In this document: positions 1 through 6,539 of the stretch, piece after piece
Layout: each line of letters opens with the position of its first letter
Numbering within the stretch: the first letter of the stretch is position 1
Assembly: GCA_036840015.1 (NCBI GenBank)
Contig: DAISVV010000126.1
Span: 1-9,598, forward strand
Direction of reading: 5' to 3'
DNA: 9,598 nucleotides
Source: SZUA-430 sp036840015
Lineage (GTDB): Bacteria; Pseudomonadota; Alphaproteobacteria; Micropepsales; Micropepsaceae
The notes under the pieces: generated by a model
The model's database searches: none
Told to the model about the DNA's origin: nothing
What the model saw: only the letters and a program-made list of their open reading frames with translations
Translations under genes and position numbers: made by a program

Positions 1-1
1 T

Positions 2-310
2 GACGAGGCAGCGGCACTCGCCCTCATGCCGCATGTCGTGCCCGAGGTGGAGGATGACTTCGTGGACCCCCAACTCGAGATCATCGAGAACGGCGAGAAG
101 GTGGGCGAGCAGGAGTGGGACAGTGATGGGCCCGGCGCCGGGGCAGGCTCGCTTGTCGTCTATCGCTATGCCGGCAAGTTCTTTGCGCTCGACGATGTCG
201 AGTTCATGGGCCCCTATGATACATTCCGCGAAGCCGCCGAAGCCGTGGGCCTGTTCGTGCGTACGGATGCGACGACGGATATCTTCGTGAAGGCGGGGGT
301 GGAGGACTGA
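2..310 (+). CDS. Hypothetical acidic protein, C-terminal part (5' end uncertain)
   Basis: I do not recognise this protein. The frame is open from the first complete codon of the window to the TGA at 308-310, so the gene may begin upstream. The first ATG in frame is at 26, but it has no Shine-Dalgarno at a usable distance, which favours an upstream start. From that ATG there are 94 residues. The protein is acidic (runs such as EVEDD, and several Asp/Glu near both ends), with a Gly/Ala-rich turn around residues 36-41 of the ATG-started version. A compact C-terminal segment (YRYAGKFFALDDVEF, then PYDTFREAAEAVGLF) looks like a small alpha/beta fold. There is no signal peptide or membrane segment in the visible part. 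It ends 47 nt before the fructokinase start on the same strand. Coding status rests on the open frame and the globular-looking composition. Confidence 0.55.
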   Translation, partial: DEAAALALMPHVVPEVEDDFVDPQLEIIENGEKVGEQEWDSDGPGAGAGSLVVYRYAGKFFALDDVEFMGPYDTFREAAEAVGLFVRTDATTDIFVKAGVED

Positions 311-345
311 GTTGGCTTCAGTCCGCTGTCACCCGGGGTTGCGTG

Positions 346-353
346 CAGGGAGG
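346..353 (+). promoter_or_regulatory. Shine-Dalgarno of the fructokinase gene
   Basis: The purine run CAGGGAGG lies just upstream of tandem ATG codons at 355 and 358. The spacing (4 nt to the ATG at 358, 1 nt to the one at 355) favours 358. That start gives the N-terminus MRAGIDLGGTK, the usual beginning of ROK kinases. The longer GTG start at 343 would lie upstream of this site and is rejected. Confidence 0.6.
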
Positions 354-357
354 CATG

Positions 358-1251
358 ATGCGGGCGGGTATTGACCTGGGCGGGACGAAGACCGAGGCGA
401 TTGCCATGGATGCGCGTGGTGTCGTGCGGGCGCGGGTGCGGCAGGCCAGCGGGCGAAGCTACGAAGAAAGCCTGGCGGTGGTCCATGATGTCGTGGCCGA
501 GATCGAGCGTCTTGCGGGTGCTGCCATATCAAGCGTCGGTGTTGGCATTCCTGGTTCGCCCTCGCCGGTGACCGGGCTCATCCGCAATGCGAATTCGACC
601 TGGCTGAACGGGCGGCCTTTCGGCGAGGACCTCGCCCGTGTCCTCGCGCGCCCCACGCTTCTTGCCAATGATGCGAACTGCTTTGCGCTGTCGGAGGCGA
701 TCGATGGTGCGGGTGCCGGTGCGCGTGCCGTGTTCGGCGTCATCCTGGGGACGGGATGCGGCGGCGGCATCGTGATCGACGGGCGCCTGTGGGCGGGGGC
801 GAGCGGCATCGCCGGAGAGTGGGGGCATACGCCGCTGCCGTGGCCATCCGATGACGAACATCCCGGGCCGTCGTGCTGGTGCGGCAAGACGGGGTGTCTT
901 GAGACGTGGATCAGCGGTCCGGGGTTTGCGCGCGACCATGCCCGCGCGACGGGCGCTGCGCTGCCGCCCGAGGCGATCATCGCCGCGCGCGAGGCGGGTG
1001 ATGCCGGGGCGCTAGGCTCGTATCGGCGGCTTGTGGGCCGCATCGCGCGGGGGCTTGCATGTGTCGTGAACGTCATCGATCCGGAGGTGATCGTGTTGGG
1101 TGGAGGTCTCTCCAATATCGAAAGCCTGCCTGAAGATGTGGAGGCGGCACTGCCGGGCCATGTGTTCAGCGATGCCGTGTCGGTGCGGGTGGTGCGCAAC
1201 CGGCATGGCGACTCGTCGGGCGTGCGCGGGGCTGCGTGGCTTTTTGCGTGA
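358..1251 (+). CDS. mak: ROK-family fructokinase (Mak type)
   Basis: Predicted cytoplasmic sugar kinase that phosphorylates fructose (possibly also mannose or another hexose) with ATP. The 297-residue length is normal for ROK kinases. Visible motifs in order: the N-terminal phosphate-binding loop DLGGTKTE (6-13); GVGIPGS (61-67); the substrate segment NANSTWLNG (77-85); LANDANC (102-108) with catalytic Asp105; the second phosphate loop GTGCGGG (131-137); the ROK zinc site with His157 in GEWGH followed by CWCGKTGC (173-180); and the adenosine loop VLGGG (246-250). The NSTWLNG segment, the C-terminal HGDSSGVRGAAWL and overall resemblance to E. coli Mak (YajF), recalled from memory, support fructokinase over glucokinase or N-acetylglucosamine kinase. 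No sugar transporter or isomerase gene is nearby, so the physiological substrate is inferred. Confidence 0.88.
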   Translation: MRAGIDLGGTKTEAIAMDARGVVRARVRQASGRSYEESLAVVHDVVAEIERLAGAAISSVGVGIPGSPSPVTGLIRNANSTWLNGRPFGEDLARVLARPTLLANDANCFALSEAIDGAGAGARAVFGVILGTGCGGGIVIDGRLWAGASGIAGEWGHTPLPWPSDDEHPGPSCWCGKTGCLETWISGPGFARDHARATGAALPPEAIIAAREAGDAGALGSYRRLVGRIARGLACVVNVIDPEVIVLGGGLSNIESLPEDVEAALPGHVFSDAVSVRVVRNRHGDSSGVRGAAWLFA

Positions 1252-1261
1252 CGTGTGCCGA

Positions 1262-1290
1262 TTGCTGCCGTGGGTCCAAAGCAGTATTTA
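1262..1290 (+). promoter_or_regulatory. Possible sigma70-type promoter for the DUF6928 gene
   Basis: The gap after the fructokinase gene holds TTGCTG (1262-1267), a 17-nt spacer and TATTTA (1285-1290), within an AT-rich island (TATTTATATC) that stands out in this GC-rich DNA. Each hexamer matches only 3 of 6 consensus positions. The optimal spacer and the position about 27 nt before the start codon are the main support. Confidence 0.3.
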
Positions 1291-1303
1291 TATCGACGTC
1301 GGC

Positions 1304-1309
1304 AGGAGG
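1304..1309 (+). promoter_or_regulatory. Consensus Shine-Dalgarno of the DUF6928 gene
   Basis: A perfect AGGAGG, 7 nt before the ATG at 1317. It fixes that ATG as the start and rules out the longer frame from 1236, which would overlap the fructokinase gene and run through this site. Confidence 0.8.
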
Positions 1310-1316
1310 CTGGGCC

Positions 1317-1985
1317 ATGGGTGCGAAGACTTGGATGCTGGTCTATGCCGAGGGTCTCATGCGTGGGAGGTTGGTGCAGACCTCTACGCCGGATCGTGCG
1401 GCCACGGTCACTCTCGCGCATAGACTGTTCCCCGGCGAGACGCTCGAGCCAATGGAAGATGGGGCGCTGGGGTGGACCAATCCTCCTGATGGGGAGCTTG
1501 TTATCGGCAGCTTTCCCGGGTGCGATGTCGTGGCGGCGAAGGAATTCGCGTTAGACTATCCGTCCAGAGTGCCGGAGAAGTTCATCGAGGCAGCAGATGG
1601 CCGCACAGTCTATCTCCATGAGATGCACAGTGTCGTCGACAGGTTTGCCTTTGGGGTGAGGGAGAACGGACGTCTAAAGAGGACCCTGAGCCTCTCACCC
1701 GACAAGGGGATTCTGGAGGATATTGGTGCGCGGCTTGCCTTTGAGTTGCCCTACTGGGAAGGCAAGCATCCCCTGCTCGGCCCCGGAGAGGAGCCCACAG
1801 ATTATCCGTTTGTCTTCCACCCCTTGGAACTCGGGGAGGCCGCCCTCCGCGCGTTGTTTGGATATTATATGGAGGGGCTCTCTGATGCGACAATGGTCCA
1901 TGCGGAGACCATCCCCTTGCTGCGATTCAGACGATCGATGGGTTTAAATGGCGATGCCAGGTGGCGCTGGTGGAAGGTCTGGTGA
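1317..1985 (+). CDS. DUF6928 family protein of unknown function
   Basis: This 222-residue protein has no assigned activity. I place it in the DUF6928 family from remembered family features: the N-terminus MGAKTWMLVYAEG, the segment IGSFPGCDVV (63-72), HEMHSVVDRFAFGV (101-114), SLSPDKGILEDIG (125-137), LPYWEGKHP (144-152) and YPFVFHPLELGEAALRALFG (163-182). In my memory these proteins are most often seen in actinobacteria. There is no signal peptide or membrane helix, so a soluble cytoplasmic protein is expected. The start is fixed by the AGGAGG at 1304-1309. The gene stands alone, 65 nt after the fructokinase and 50 nt before the esterase. Its DNA is less GC-rich and has more A/T-ending codons than its neighbours, which together with the family's distribution suggests horizontal acquisition. 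The family call is firm; the function is unknown. Confidence 0.8.
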   Translation: MGAKTWMLVYAEGLMRGRLVQTSTPDRAATVTLAHRLFPGETLEPMEDGALGWTNPPDGELVIGSFPGCDVVAAKEFALDYPSRVPEKFIEAADGRTVYLHEMHSVVDRFAFGVRENGRLKRTLSLSPDKGILEDIGARLAFELPYWEGKHPLLGPGEEPTDYPFVFHPLELGEAALRALFGYYMEGLSDATMVHAETIPLLRFRRSMGLNGDARWRWWKVW

Positions 1986-2035
1986 TCCTTCGGTGATGAA
2001 GGCCTACTGTCGCCGTGAGGTGAGTAAAGAGACAT

Positions 2036-2953
2036 ATGATGCGGCTGCTTCTGATGTTGTTGGTGTCGTGTGTCGTGGCTTGGCCGGCTGCCGCCGAGCC
2101 GGTTCAGCGAACCCTCGCGTTTGGCGGGTTTTCGCGCAGCTATGTCGACCATGTGCCGGTGCGTGCGGCGGGGCGGGAAGCGGCGCTGGTCGTGGTGCTG
2201 CACGGGCTGGGCGGTGACGGGGCAAATGTCCTGCAGCAGGGGCGCTGGGTCGAGAAGGCGAATGCGGAGGGCTTCATTGTCGTGGCGCCGGAGGGTGTCC
2301 CCGAAGATCCCGCACGGCCGGCGCGCTTCTTCGGCAACAAGCGCAGCTGGAATGCCGGTCCGGCGACGGGATCGCCTGCGCAGGCCCGGGGCGTCGATGA
2401 TGTCGGCTTCATCGCGGCCGTCATCAGGGATGTCCAGAGCCGGCATCGTGTCGATGCACGGCGGATCCATGTCACCGGATTTTCGAATGGCGCGGGAATG
2501 GCCTTCCGGGTCGGGGCGGAACTGCCGGATGTGGTCGCGTCGATTGCGCCTGTGGCCAATGGCCTGCTTGTACCCGTTGAGACCTTGAGGCGACCGGTTT
2601 CGCTGATGCTTGTCTGGGGCCAGGCTGATCCGCTCAATCCCATTGCTGGCGGCAAGGTCGAACGCAATGGAGGGCTTGTGCTTCGACCGTCGGCCGAACA
2701 ATCCTGGCGGCAATGGGCGCGGTTGCTGGGCTGTCCGGCGGCGCCCGTGGTCGACCGTTCGATCCCGCGGGTGACACGGCAGGCGTTCGAGGGCTGTGCG
2801 GGTGGCAGCACGGCGGTGCTGGTTGGCATCGAGGGGCTGGGTCATCAGTGGCCGGGTGGCCGCGTGGTGCTTCGCCTTGTGTCGGGTCCGGGCTCGGATG
2901 CCTTTGATGCGACGGCCGAAATCTGGAAATTCTTTGCGGCGCATCCGCGGTAA
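2036..2953 (+). CDS. Secreted PHB-depolymerase/LpqC-like esterase (alpha/beta hydrolase)
   Basis: A 305-residue predicted extracytoplasmic serine esterase of the poly(3-hydroxybutyrate) depolymerase/LpqC/feruloyl-esterase-like group. An N-terminal signal peptide has a hydrophobic stretch at 4-16 and a likely cleavage at AAA|EP (20/21). A lipobox-like LVSC at 9-12 is a weak alternative, since it would give a very short signal. The hydrolase core shows the oxyanion HGLGGDG (56-62), the lipase box GFSNG (148-152) with nucleophile Ser150, the acid in GQADP (Asp198) and His270 in GLGHQWPGG, so the catalytic triad is complete. The substrate could be a short-chain polyester or an aryl ester; the sequence does not decide. 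Tandem ATGs at 2036 and 2039 follow only a weak AAAGAGA ribosome site. The TAA stop (2951-2953) lies inside the left arm of a degenerate palindromic element. It is probably transcribed alone. Confidence 0.82.
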   Translation: MMRLLLMLLVSCVVAWPAAAEPVQRTLAFGGFSRSYVDHVPVRAAGREAALVVVLHGLGGDGANVLQQGRWVEKANAEGFIVVAPEGVPEDPARPARFFGNKRSWNAGPATGSPAQARGVDDVGFIAAVIRDVQSRHRVDARRIHVTGFSNGAGMAFRVGAELPDVVASIAPVANGLLVPVETLRRPVSLMLVWGQADPLNPIAGGKVERNGGLVLRPSAEQSWRQWARLLGCPAAPVVDRSIPRVTRQAFEGCAGGSTAVLVGIEGLGHQWPGGRVVLRLVSGPGSDAFDATAEIWKFFAAHPR

Positions 2954-3029
2954 CTGTGAGAAAGCATTCCGGTCATGCGGCCTGCCGGGACTGTTGCGGC
3001 GGCCGGGAATTGGGTGCACTGTCACCGAG
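2948..3029. repeat. Palindromic element, copy 1 (degenerate)
   Basis: An 82-bp decayed member of the family seen at 4998, 8547 and 9295. The right arm (3006-3029, GGAATTGGGTGCACTGTCAC and on) matches the other copies closely. The left arm (2948-2972) has several substitutions and one extra base, but keeps CGGT, AC, GTG and ATTCCGG at the expected places. It still folds: ATTCC (2966-2970) pairs with GGAAT (3006-3010), and inside that GGCC-T-GCCG (2979-2987) pairs with CGGCGGCC (2997-3004) with one bulge. It contains the TAA stop of the esterase gene and ends 24 nt before the DUF3667 start. Confidence 0.75.
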
Positions 3030-3053
3030 ACTGCGTCTTGAGCGGGTGAGACG

Positions 3054-3980
3054 ATGACGGACAGCGGGAAATGTGCCAATTGCGGGGCCGTGCGGACGGG
3101 GCCATTCTGTTCCCAGTGCGGGCAGAAGGACCGGGACCTGCATCGTCCGATCTGGTGGATCATCGGCGAATTCCTCGATGCGGTTTTCAGCTATGACTCG
3201 CGGACGTTCCGGACGATCTGGCTGCTTGTCGCGCTGCCGGGCGAATTCACGCGGCGGTACATGGCCGGGCAGCGGGCATCCCTGCTGCCACCCTTCCGGC
3301 TTTTCATCATCGCGACGGCTGTGTTCTTCGTCACGCTGCAGCTGACGGCTGTGTCGCTGATCGTCGTCTCGCCGCTGGTTCCGGGAAAGGACGACGTCGA
3401 GATCGACTTTCTGGTTCCGCCGACGCCAGGGGCGGCGGTGAAGCTTACCGACGCGCAGCGCCAGGCCATGGAGGACGTGCGACGCAACATTGCCTCGGGC
3501 GAGGTGGTGGTGGGCGAGGAAGGCGCCGACAAGAAGGACGCCATCGCGTATGTCTCGCAATTGTGGGCCGGCGTCGAGAAGATCATGGAGGATCCGCAGC
3601 GTATCAACGGGCCGCTGAGTGTCTGGCTGCCGCGGCTAATGCTGGTGCTCGTGCCGCTGCTGGCCCTGATGCTGGCGCTGGTCCACTGGAGGCCGCGGGT
3701 CTACCTGGTCGAACACCTCGTCTTCTCGCTGCACCTGCACACGACCATGTTCATGGCGCTGACGCTGGCCGCGGTCGAAGCCGCGCTGACAAGCGGTCGC
3801 GGGATCGGTTGGGTGCTGGGCCCGTTGTTCATGGTTTACGCGCTGCTGGCGATGAAGCGGGTGTATGGGCGGGGTTGGCTCCTCACCACGGTCAAGTTTG
3901 CCAGCCTGCTGCTGTTCTATCTGTTCCTGCTAATGATCGGTTTTGTGGTTGTCATGCTGTTCGTCCTGCAGGAGATCTGA
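3054..3980 (+). CDS. DUF3667 zinc-ribbon membrane protein
   Basis: A 308-residue inner-membrane protein of unknown function. The N-terminus carries a cytoplasmic zinc ribbon, CANC (7-10) and CSQC (19-22). It is followed by the DUF3667-like segment with SYDSRTFRTIWLL (46-58) and LPGEFTRRYMAGQRASLLPP (61-80), typical of the family. Membrane helices are predicted at about 83-109, 189-211, 223-243, 252-267 and 279-306. Between the first two lies a soluble, charged region of about 75 residues (111-185). The ATG at 3054 has only a weak purine stretch (GGTGAG) 3 nt upstream, but it starts exactly before the zinc ribbon. It sits 24 nt after the degenerate palindromic element and 64 nt before the MAPEG gene in the same direction, so co-transcription with MAPEG is possible. 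The family call is confident; the role is unknown. Confidence 0.85.
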   Translation: MTDSGKCANCGAVRTGPFCSQCGQKDRDLHRPIWWIIGEFLDAVFSYDSRTFRTIWLLVALPGEFTRRYMAGQRASLLPPFRLFIIATAVFFVTLQLTAVSLIVVSPLVPGKDDVEIDFLVPPTPGAAVKLTDAQRQAMEDVRRNIASGEVVVGEEGADKKDAIAYVSQLWAGVEKIMEDPQRINGPLSVWLPRLMLVLVPLLALMLALVHWRPRVYLVEHLVFSLHLHTTMFMALTLAAVEAALTSGRGIGWVLGPLFMVYALLAMKRVYGRGWLLTTVKFASLLLFYLFLLMIGFVVVMLFVLQEI

Positions 3981-4044
3981 CAACGCTTCTCAGGCGTGGT
4001 GAAAGCGGGCTATCCTCGTGCTTTCCGAGGGGGAGAGTTACGCC

Positions 4045-4488
4045 ATGCCCATTACGCTGCTGACGGCCTCGATACTGGGGTTCATCCTTGTCGTGCTGAG
4101 CCTCGAGATCGTGCGGCTGCGCCTCAAGACCAAGGTCAGCCTGGGCAGCGGTCCGGAGGAACGTTCCGCGCTTGTGGTGGCTGTGCGCGCGCATGGGAAC
4201 TTCGTCGAACACGTTCCCCTCAGCCTCATCCTGCTCGGCCTGCTGGAGCGCGAGGCGGTGGGTATGGCCACGATCGCGGGCCTTGCCGGCGTGCTGCTCG
4301 TCTCGCGTTTGCTGCATGTCATTGGCATCGGCATCAAGGGCGTGAACCCGTTCCGCAGCATCGGCGTCGTGCTTCAGTGGGCGTTCTTCATCGTTGCGGG
4401 CGTGATCGGCATCCAGGTCTGTGCCACCACCTATGGAGACACGCTGCGGTCGCTGTTCCTGCTGGCGGGCGGCCCTGCGGGCGCCTAG
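4045..4488 (+). CDS. MAPEG family membrane protein
   Basis: A 147-residue integral membrane protein of the MAPEG superfamily (membrane-associated proteins in eicosanoid and glutathione metabolism), many of which are trimeric glutathione transferases or peroxidases. Four hydrophobic helices are visible at about 3-22, 56-68, 75-97 and 107-127. The signature RAHGNFVEHVPLSLILLGL (48-66) keeps the Arg, Asn and Glu (48, 52, 55) typical of glutathione-binding members. The substrate cannot be told; bacterial members are mostly uncharacterised. The ATG at 4045 is chosen because a strong purine stretch (GAGGGGGAGAG, 4027-4037) lies about 8 nt before it. The GTG at 4018 would extend the protein by nine residues and overlap that site. 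A hairpin with a T-tract follows the stop, so this gene probably ends a transcription unit. Confidence 0.88.
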   Translation: MPITLLTASILGFILVVLSLEIVRLRLKTKVSLGSGPEERSALVVAVRAHGNFVEHVPLSLILLGLLEREAVGMATIAGLAGVLLVSRLLHVIGIGIKGVNPFRSIGVVLQWAFFIVAGVIGIQVCATTYGDTLRSLFLLAGGPAGA

Positions 4489-4494
4489 GCCTGC

Positions 4495-4513
4495 GGGCGG
4501 GCCCGCCCTTTTT
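4495..4513 (+). terminator. Likely rho-independent terminator after the MAPEG gene
   Basis: The GC-only palindrome GGGCGGGCCCGCCC (4495-4508), able to form GGGCG/CGCCC around a GGCC loop, is followed directly by five T (4509-4513). It starts 6 nt after the MAPEG stop. Nearby upstream GGCGGGC could form an alternative, longer stem. The T-tract is short, so efficiency is uncertain. Confidence 0.6.
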
Positions 4514-4602
4514 CCGCACTGGCATGGCGGTTCGCGGGGGAAGGCCTCGCCCTGCCCCTTGACGGGCGGGGTGCGTGCAGGGTGTTGTGCGGCCTCCATA
4601 AC

Positions 4603-4608
4603 AGGAGG
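4603..4608 (+). promoter_or_regulatory. Consensus Shine-Dalgarno of the VOC gene
   Basis: A perfect AGGAGG, 6 nt before the ATG at 4615. It decides that start against the upstream in-frame start at 4582, which would add eleven residues (including RRRF) not expected before the first VOC beta strand. Confidence 0.8.
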
Positions 4609-4614
4609 CGTTTC

Positions 4615-4989
4615 ATGTTTTCACACGTGATGATCGGGACGAACGATCTCGACAGGGCGAAGAAGTTCTACGACGCGGTGCTGGGCACGCTGGGCATCAA
4701 GCCGGCGGTCGTCGACGGCAACCGCATCTTCTACATTTCGCCCAATGGCATGTTCTCGGTGTCCAAGCCGATCGACGGCAAGCCGGCGACGCATGCCAAT
4801 GGCGGCACAATCGGCTTTGCGGCGTCGTCGACGGCGCAGGCGGATGCATGGCACGCGGCGGGCGTCGCGAATGGCGGGACGACCTGCGAAGATCCGCCGG
4901 GCGTGCGCGCGGGCGGCTTCGGCAAGCTCTATCTCGCCTATCTGCGCGATCCGGACGGCAACAAGCTCTGCGCGCTGCATCGCATGTAG
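4615..4989 (+). CDS. VOC family (glyoxalase/bleomycin-resistance fold) protein, incomplete metal site
   Basis: A 124-residue soluble protein with two beta-alpha-beta-beta-beta modules: the first opens FSHVMIGTNDLDRAKKFYDAV (2-22) and the second spans about 62-123, ending YLAYLRDPDGNKLCALH (106-122). This is the small VOC family near the glyoxalase-I-like/PhnB-like proteins. His4 is at the usual first metal-ligand position. The position that usually carries the second His (in a GTH-hydrophobic-AF context) reads Thr65 (GGTIGFAA), and the usual Glu in GNKIE is Cys119 (GNKLCAL). The classical His/Glu metal site is therefore incomplete, and a metal-dependent lyase activity should not be assumed; a binding role or an altered metal site is possible. 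It stands alone between a terminator and a palindromic element that begins 9 nt after its stop. Confidence 0.85.
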   Translation: MFSHVMIGTNDLDRAKKFYDAVLGTLGIKPAVVDGNRIFYISPNGMFSVSKPIDGKPATHANGGTIGFAASSTAQADAWHAAGVANGGTTCEDPPGVRAGGFGKLYLAYLRDPDGNKLCALHRM

Positions 4990-4997
4990 AACTTTAA

Positions 4998-5083
4998 TTT
5001 CGGTGACAGTGCACTTAGCTCCCTCCGGATGCCGTGCCAGCCAGGCACCGACCGTGAGGGACTTAAGTGCACTGTCACCGAAA
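4998..5083. repeat. Palindromic element, copy 2
   Basis: An 86-bp element with perfect 20-bp inverted arms, TTTCGGTGACAGTGCACTTA at 4998-5017 and its reverse complement at 5064-5083. Inside, two further stems are possible: TCCCTC (5020-5025) with GAGGGA (5056-5061), and GTGCC (5034-5038) with GGCAC (5044-5048) around AGCCA. It begins 9 nt after the VOC stop and ends 35 nt before the ATG of the hydrolase at 5119. Confidence 0.95.
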
Positions 5084-5118
5084 ATCACGGCTTGGTGGCA
5101 GCATCGGTTGTCTGGCTC

Positions 5119-6054
5119 ATGAAAACAATTTCTGGTGCGGGCGTCGCCATTGTCCTGATTGCAGGGCTGGTCATGCCCGGCGTCTCGAAGGGCGCGAGTG
5201 CGTTTGCCGGCACGAGCGAGGCGCGGACCACGCTCCGGCCTGATGGCTCCGAGATCCACTGGCAGATAGACCGGCGCGGCAAGTCAGGCAAGCAGTCGGT
5301 CGTGGTGCTTGCGCAGGGCTCGGGCTGCCTGCCGACCGGCAAGAACGAGAACCTGATCCGGTTCAGGGCGCTGGCGCCCGGGCATGCGGTTCTCACCGTC
5401 GAGAAGTACGGCGTCAGCCCTGCCGACAATGACTCTGCGGCTTCCGGAGAATGCCCGGCGGCCTATGCGCGTGGGCATACTGTTTCGCAGCGCGCGGACG
5501 ATTACGAGAGAGTGCTCGGCGAACTGAAGCGGGAAGCATGGTGGGATGGTCGCGTGGCCCTGTTCGGCGGGTCTGAAGGAGGCGCGGCCGTCGCAGTGCT
5601 TGCGCCGCGCCTCGAGAAACTGGATGCCGTCATCATCATGTCCACGGGAACGGGCATCCCGATGGCGGACTGGATCAAGGATGCGCTGCCGCCGCCCGTG
5701 GCCGCTCAGGCTGACGGAATCTTTTCCCGCATCAGGGAAAACCCGCAGGGCATAGAGATGTGGGGCGGCAATAGCTGGAAGTGGTGGGCTGATATCATGG
5801 ACCGGGATCTCGCGCAGGACCTCATGAAGGTCCGGTCACCGATCCTGATCATTCATGGCGAGCGGGATCAGTTCGCGCCGGTACGGGCCGCGCGTGCGAC
5901 ACGTGACAGGTTTGCTGCGGCGGGCCTCACGAACCTGACCTACCGGGAGCGAGAGGGGCTCGATCATTTCATGGCCGACAGTGCCGGAACGAGCCTGCTG
6001 GGCGAGGTGCTGGACGAGGCGCGTGCGTGGCTGGAAGCCCGGCGGCCCCAGTGA
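5119..6054 (+). CDS. Secreted alpha/beta hydrolase
   Basis: A 311-residue predicted exported serine hydrolase. The signal peptide has Lys2, a hydrophobic core at about 8-20 and a likely cleavage near ASAFA|G (30/31). The fold shows VVVLAQGSGC (61-70), which fills the place of the usual oxyanion HG loop; the nucleophile elbow FGGSEGG (149-155) with Ser152; the acid in HGERDQ (Asp250); and the base in GLDHF (His283). The triad is complete. Resemblance is to the broad dienelactone-hydrolase/prolyl-oligopeptidase-like group; the substrate is unknown. The ATG at 5119 is chosen because it opens the signal peptide, although no clear Shine-Dalgarno precedes it. The longer frame from 5029 would translate half of the palindromic element and bury the signal peptide. 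The thioesterase follows after 24 nt, so the two are probably co-transcribed. Confidence 0.82.
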   Translation: MKTISGAGVAIVLIAGLVMPGVSKGASAFAGTSEARTTLRPDGSEIHWQIDRRGKSGKQSVVVLAQGSGCLPTGKNENLIRFRALAPGHAVLTVEKYGVSPADNDSAASGECPAAYARGHTVSQRADDYERVLGELKREAWWDGRVALFGGSEGGAAVAVLAPRLEKLDAVIIMSTGTGIPMADWIKDALPPPVAAQADGIFSRIRENPQGIEMWGGNSWKWWADIMDRDLAQDLMKVRSPILIIHGERDQFAPVRAARATRDRFAAAGLTNLTYREREGLDHFMADSAGTSLLGEVLDEARAWLEARRPQ

Positions 6055-6078
6055 TGTTTCTGGATCGAGGATGGTGTC

Positions 6079-6510
6079 ATGGATGAGGTCGCGAAGGCGC
6101 CGGTGGAGATGCTGGCGACGCTCGGGCTCAGGCAGCGGGTTCACTTTGGCGAGGGGCGCTGCACGCTGGCTTTCGAGGCGGGCATGCACATGTGCCATTC
6201 GGGTGGCGTGGTGCAGGGTGGCTTTGTCACTGGCTGGCTTGATGCCGCCATGGCGCATGCGTACTTCAGCCTGGGGGAACCGGGCATGGTGCCCATGTCG
6301 CTCGAGATCAAGGTCAGTTTCTTTGCCCCGGCGCGCCCCGGCCTGCTGATGGCCGAGGGCTGGATCGAGCGGCAGGGCAAGTCGACCTGCTTTGCCGAGG
6401 CGCAACTCAAGGATGCCGCGGGAAATGTCGTCGCCAAGGCGACGTCCACGATGCGTCTTGTCTCCCTGTCCAAGGTGGCCGACGGCTCGCGCGCGGCAGT
6501 GGGCGGATGA
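6079..6510 (+). CDS. PaaI-like hotdog-fold acyl-CoA thioesterase
   Basis: A 143-residue predicted cytoplasmic hotdog thioesterase that would hydrolyse an acyl- or aryl-CoA. The PaaI-type signature is present: HSGGVVQGGFVTGWLDAAM (40-58), with the HxGGVVQGG turn and Asp55 as the likely catalytic acid on the central helix. It is followed by the strands SLEIKVSFFAPARPGLLMAEG (74-94) and a C-terminal GNVVAKATSTMRLVS (115-129). The length is normal for the family. GAGG at 6067-6070, 8 nt before the ATG, supports the start. It lies 24 nt after the hydrolase stop and probably shares its transcript; a functional link is only suggested by position. It converges on the membrane-protein gene of the opposite strand, with 29 nt between stops and no obvious terminator hairpin. 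Confidence 0.85.
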   Translation: MDEVAKAPVEMLATLGLRQRVHFGEGRCTLAFEAGMHMCHSGGVVQGGFVTGWLDAAMAHAYFSLGEPGMVPMSLEIKVSFFAPARPGLLMAEGWIERQGKSTCFAEAQLKDAAGNVVAKATSTMRLVSLSKVADGSRAAVGG

Positions 6511-6539
6511 GCCATCGTCCTGACGCGGGGTGAGATCCG

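Noticed and set aside
311..345. A possible further degenerate arm (AGTCCGCTGTCACC) between the first gene and the fructokinase
   Set aside because: Only a short partial match to AGTGCACTGTCACC with no opposing arm within 100 nt; likely chance.
459..1421. Open frame of 320 codons on the minus strand
   Set aside because: Antisense to the well-supported fructokinase; low-complexity Pro/Arg/Ser composition.
1865..3163. Open frame of 432 codons on the minus strand
   Set aside because: Antisense to the esterase gene and the neighbouring gene ends; Arg/Pro/His-rich composition with no domain. The plus-strand esterase has a complete catalytic triad and signal peptide.
3563..4063. Plus-strand frame of 166 codons overlapping DUF3667 and MAPEG
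   Set aside because: Out-of-frame shadow of the DUF3667 gene, Gly/Ala/Arg-rich, with no helices or motif.
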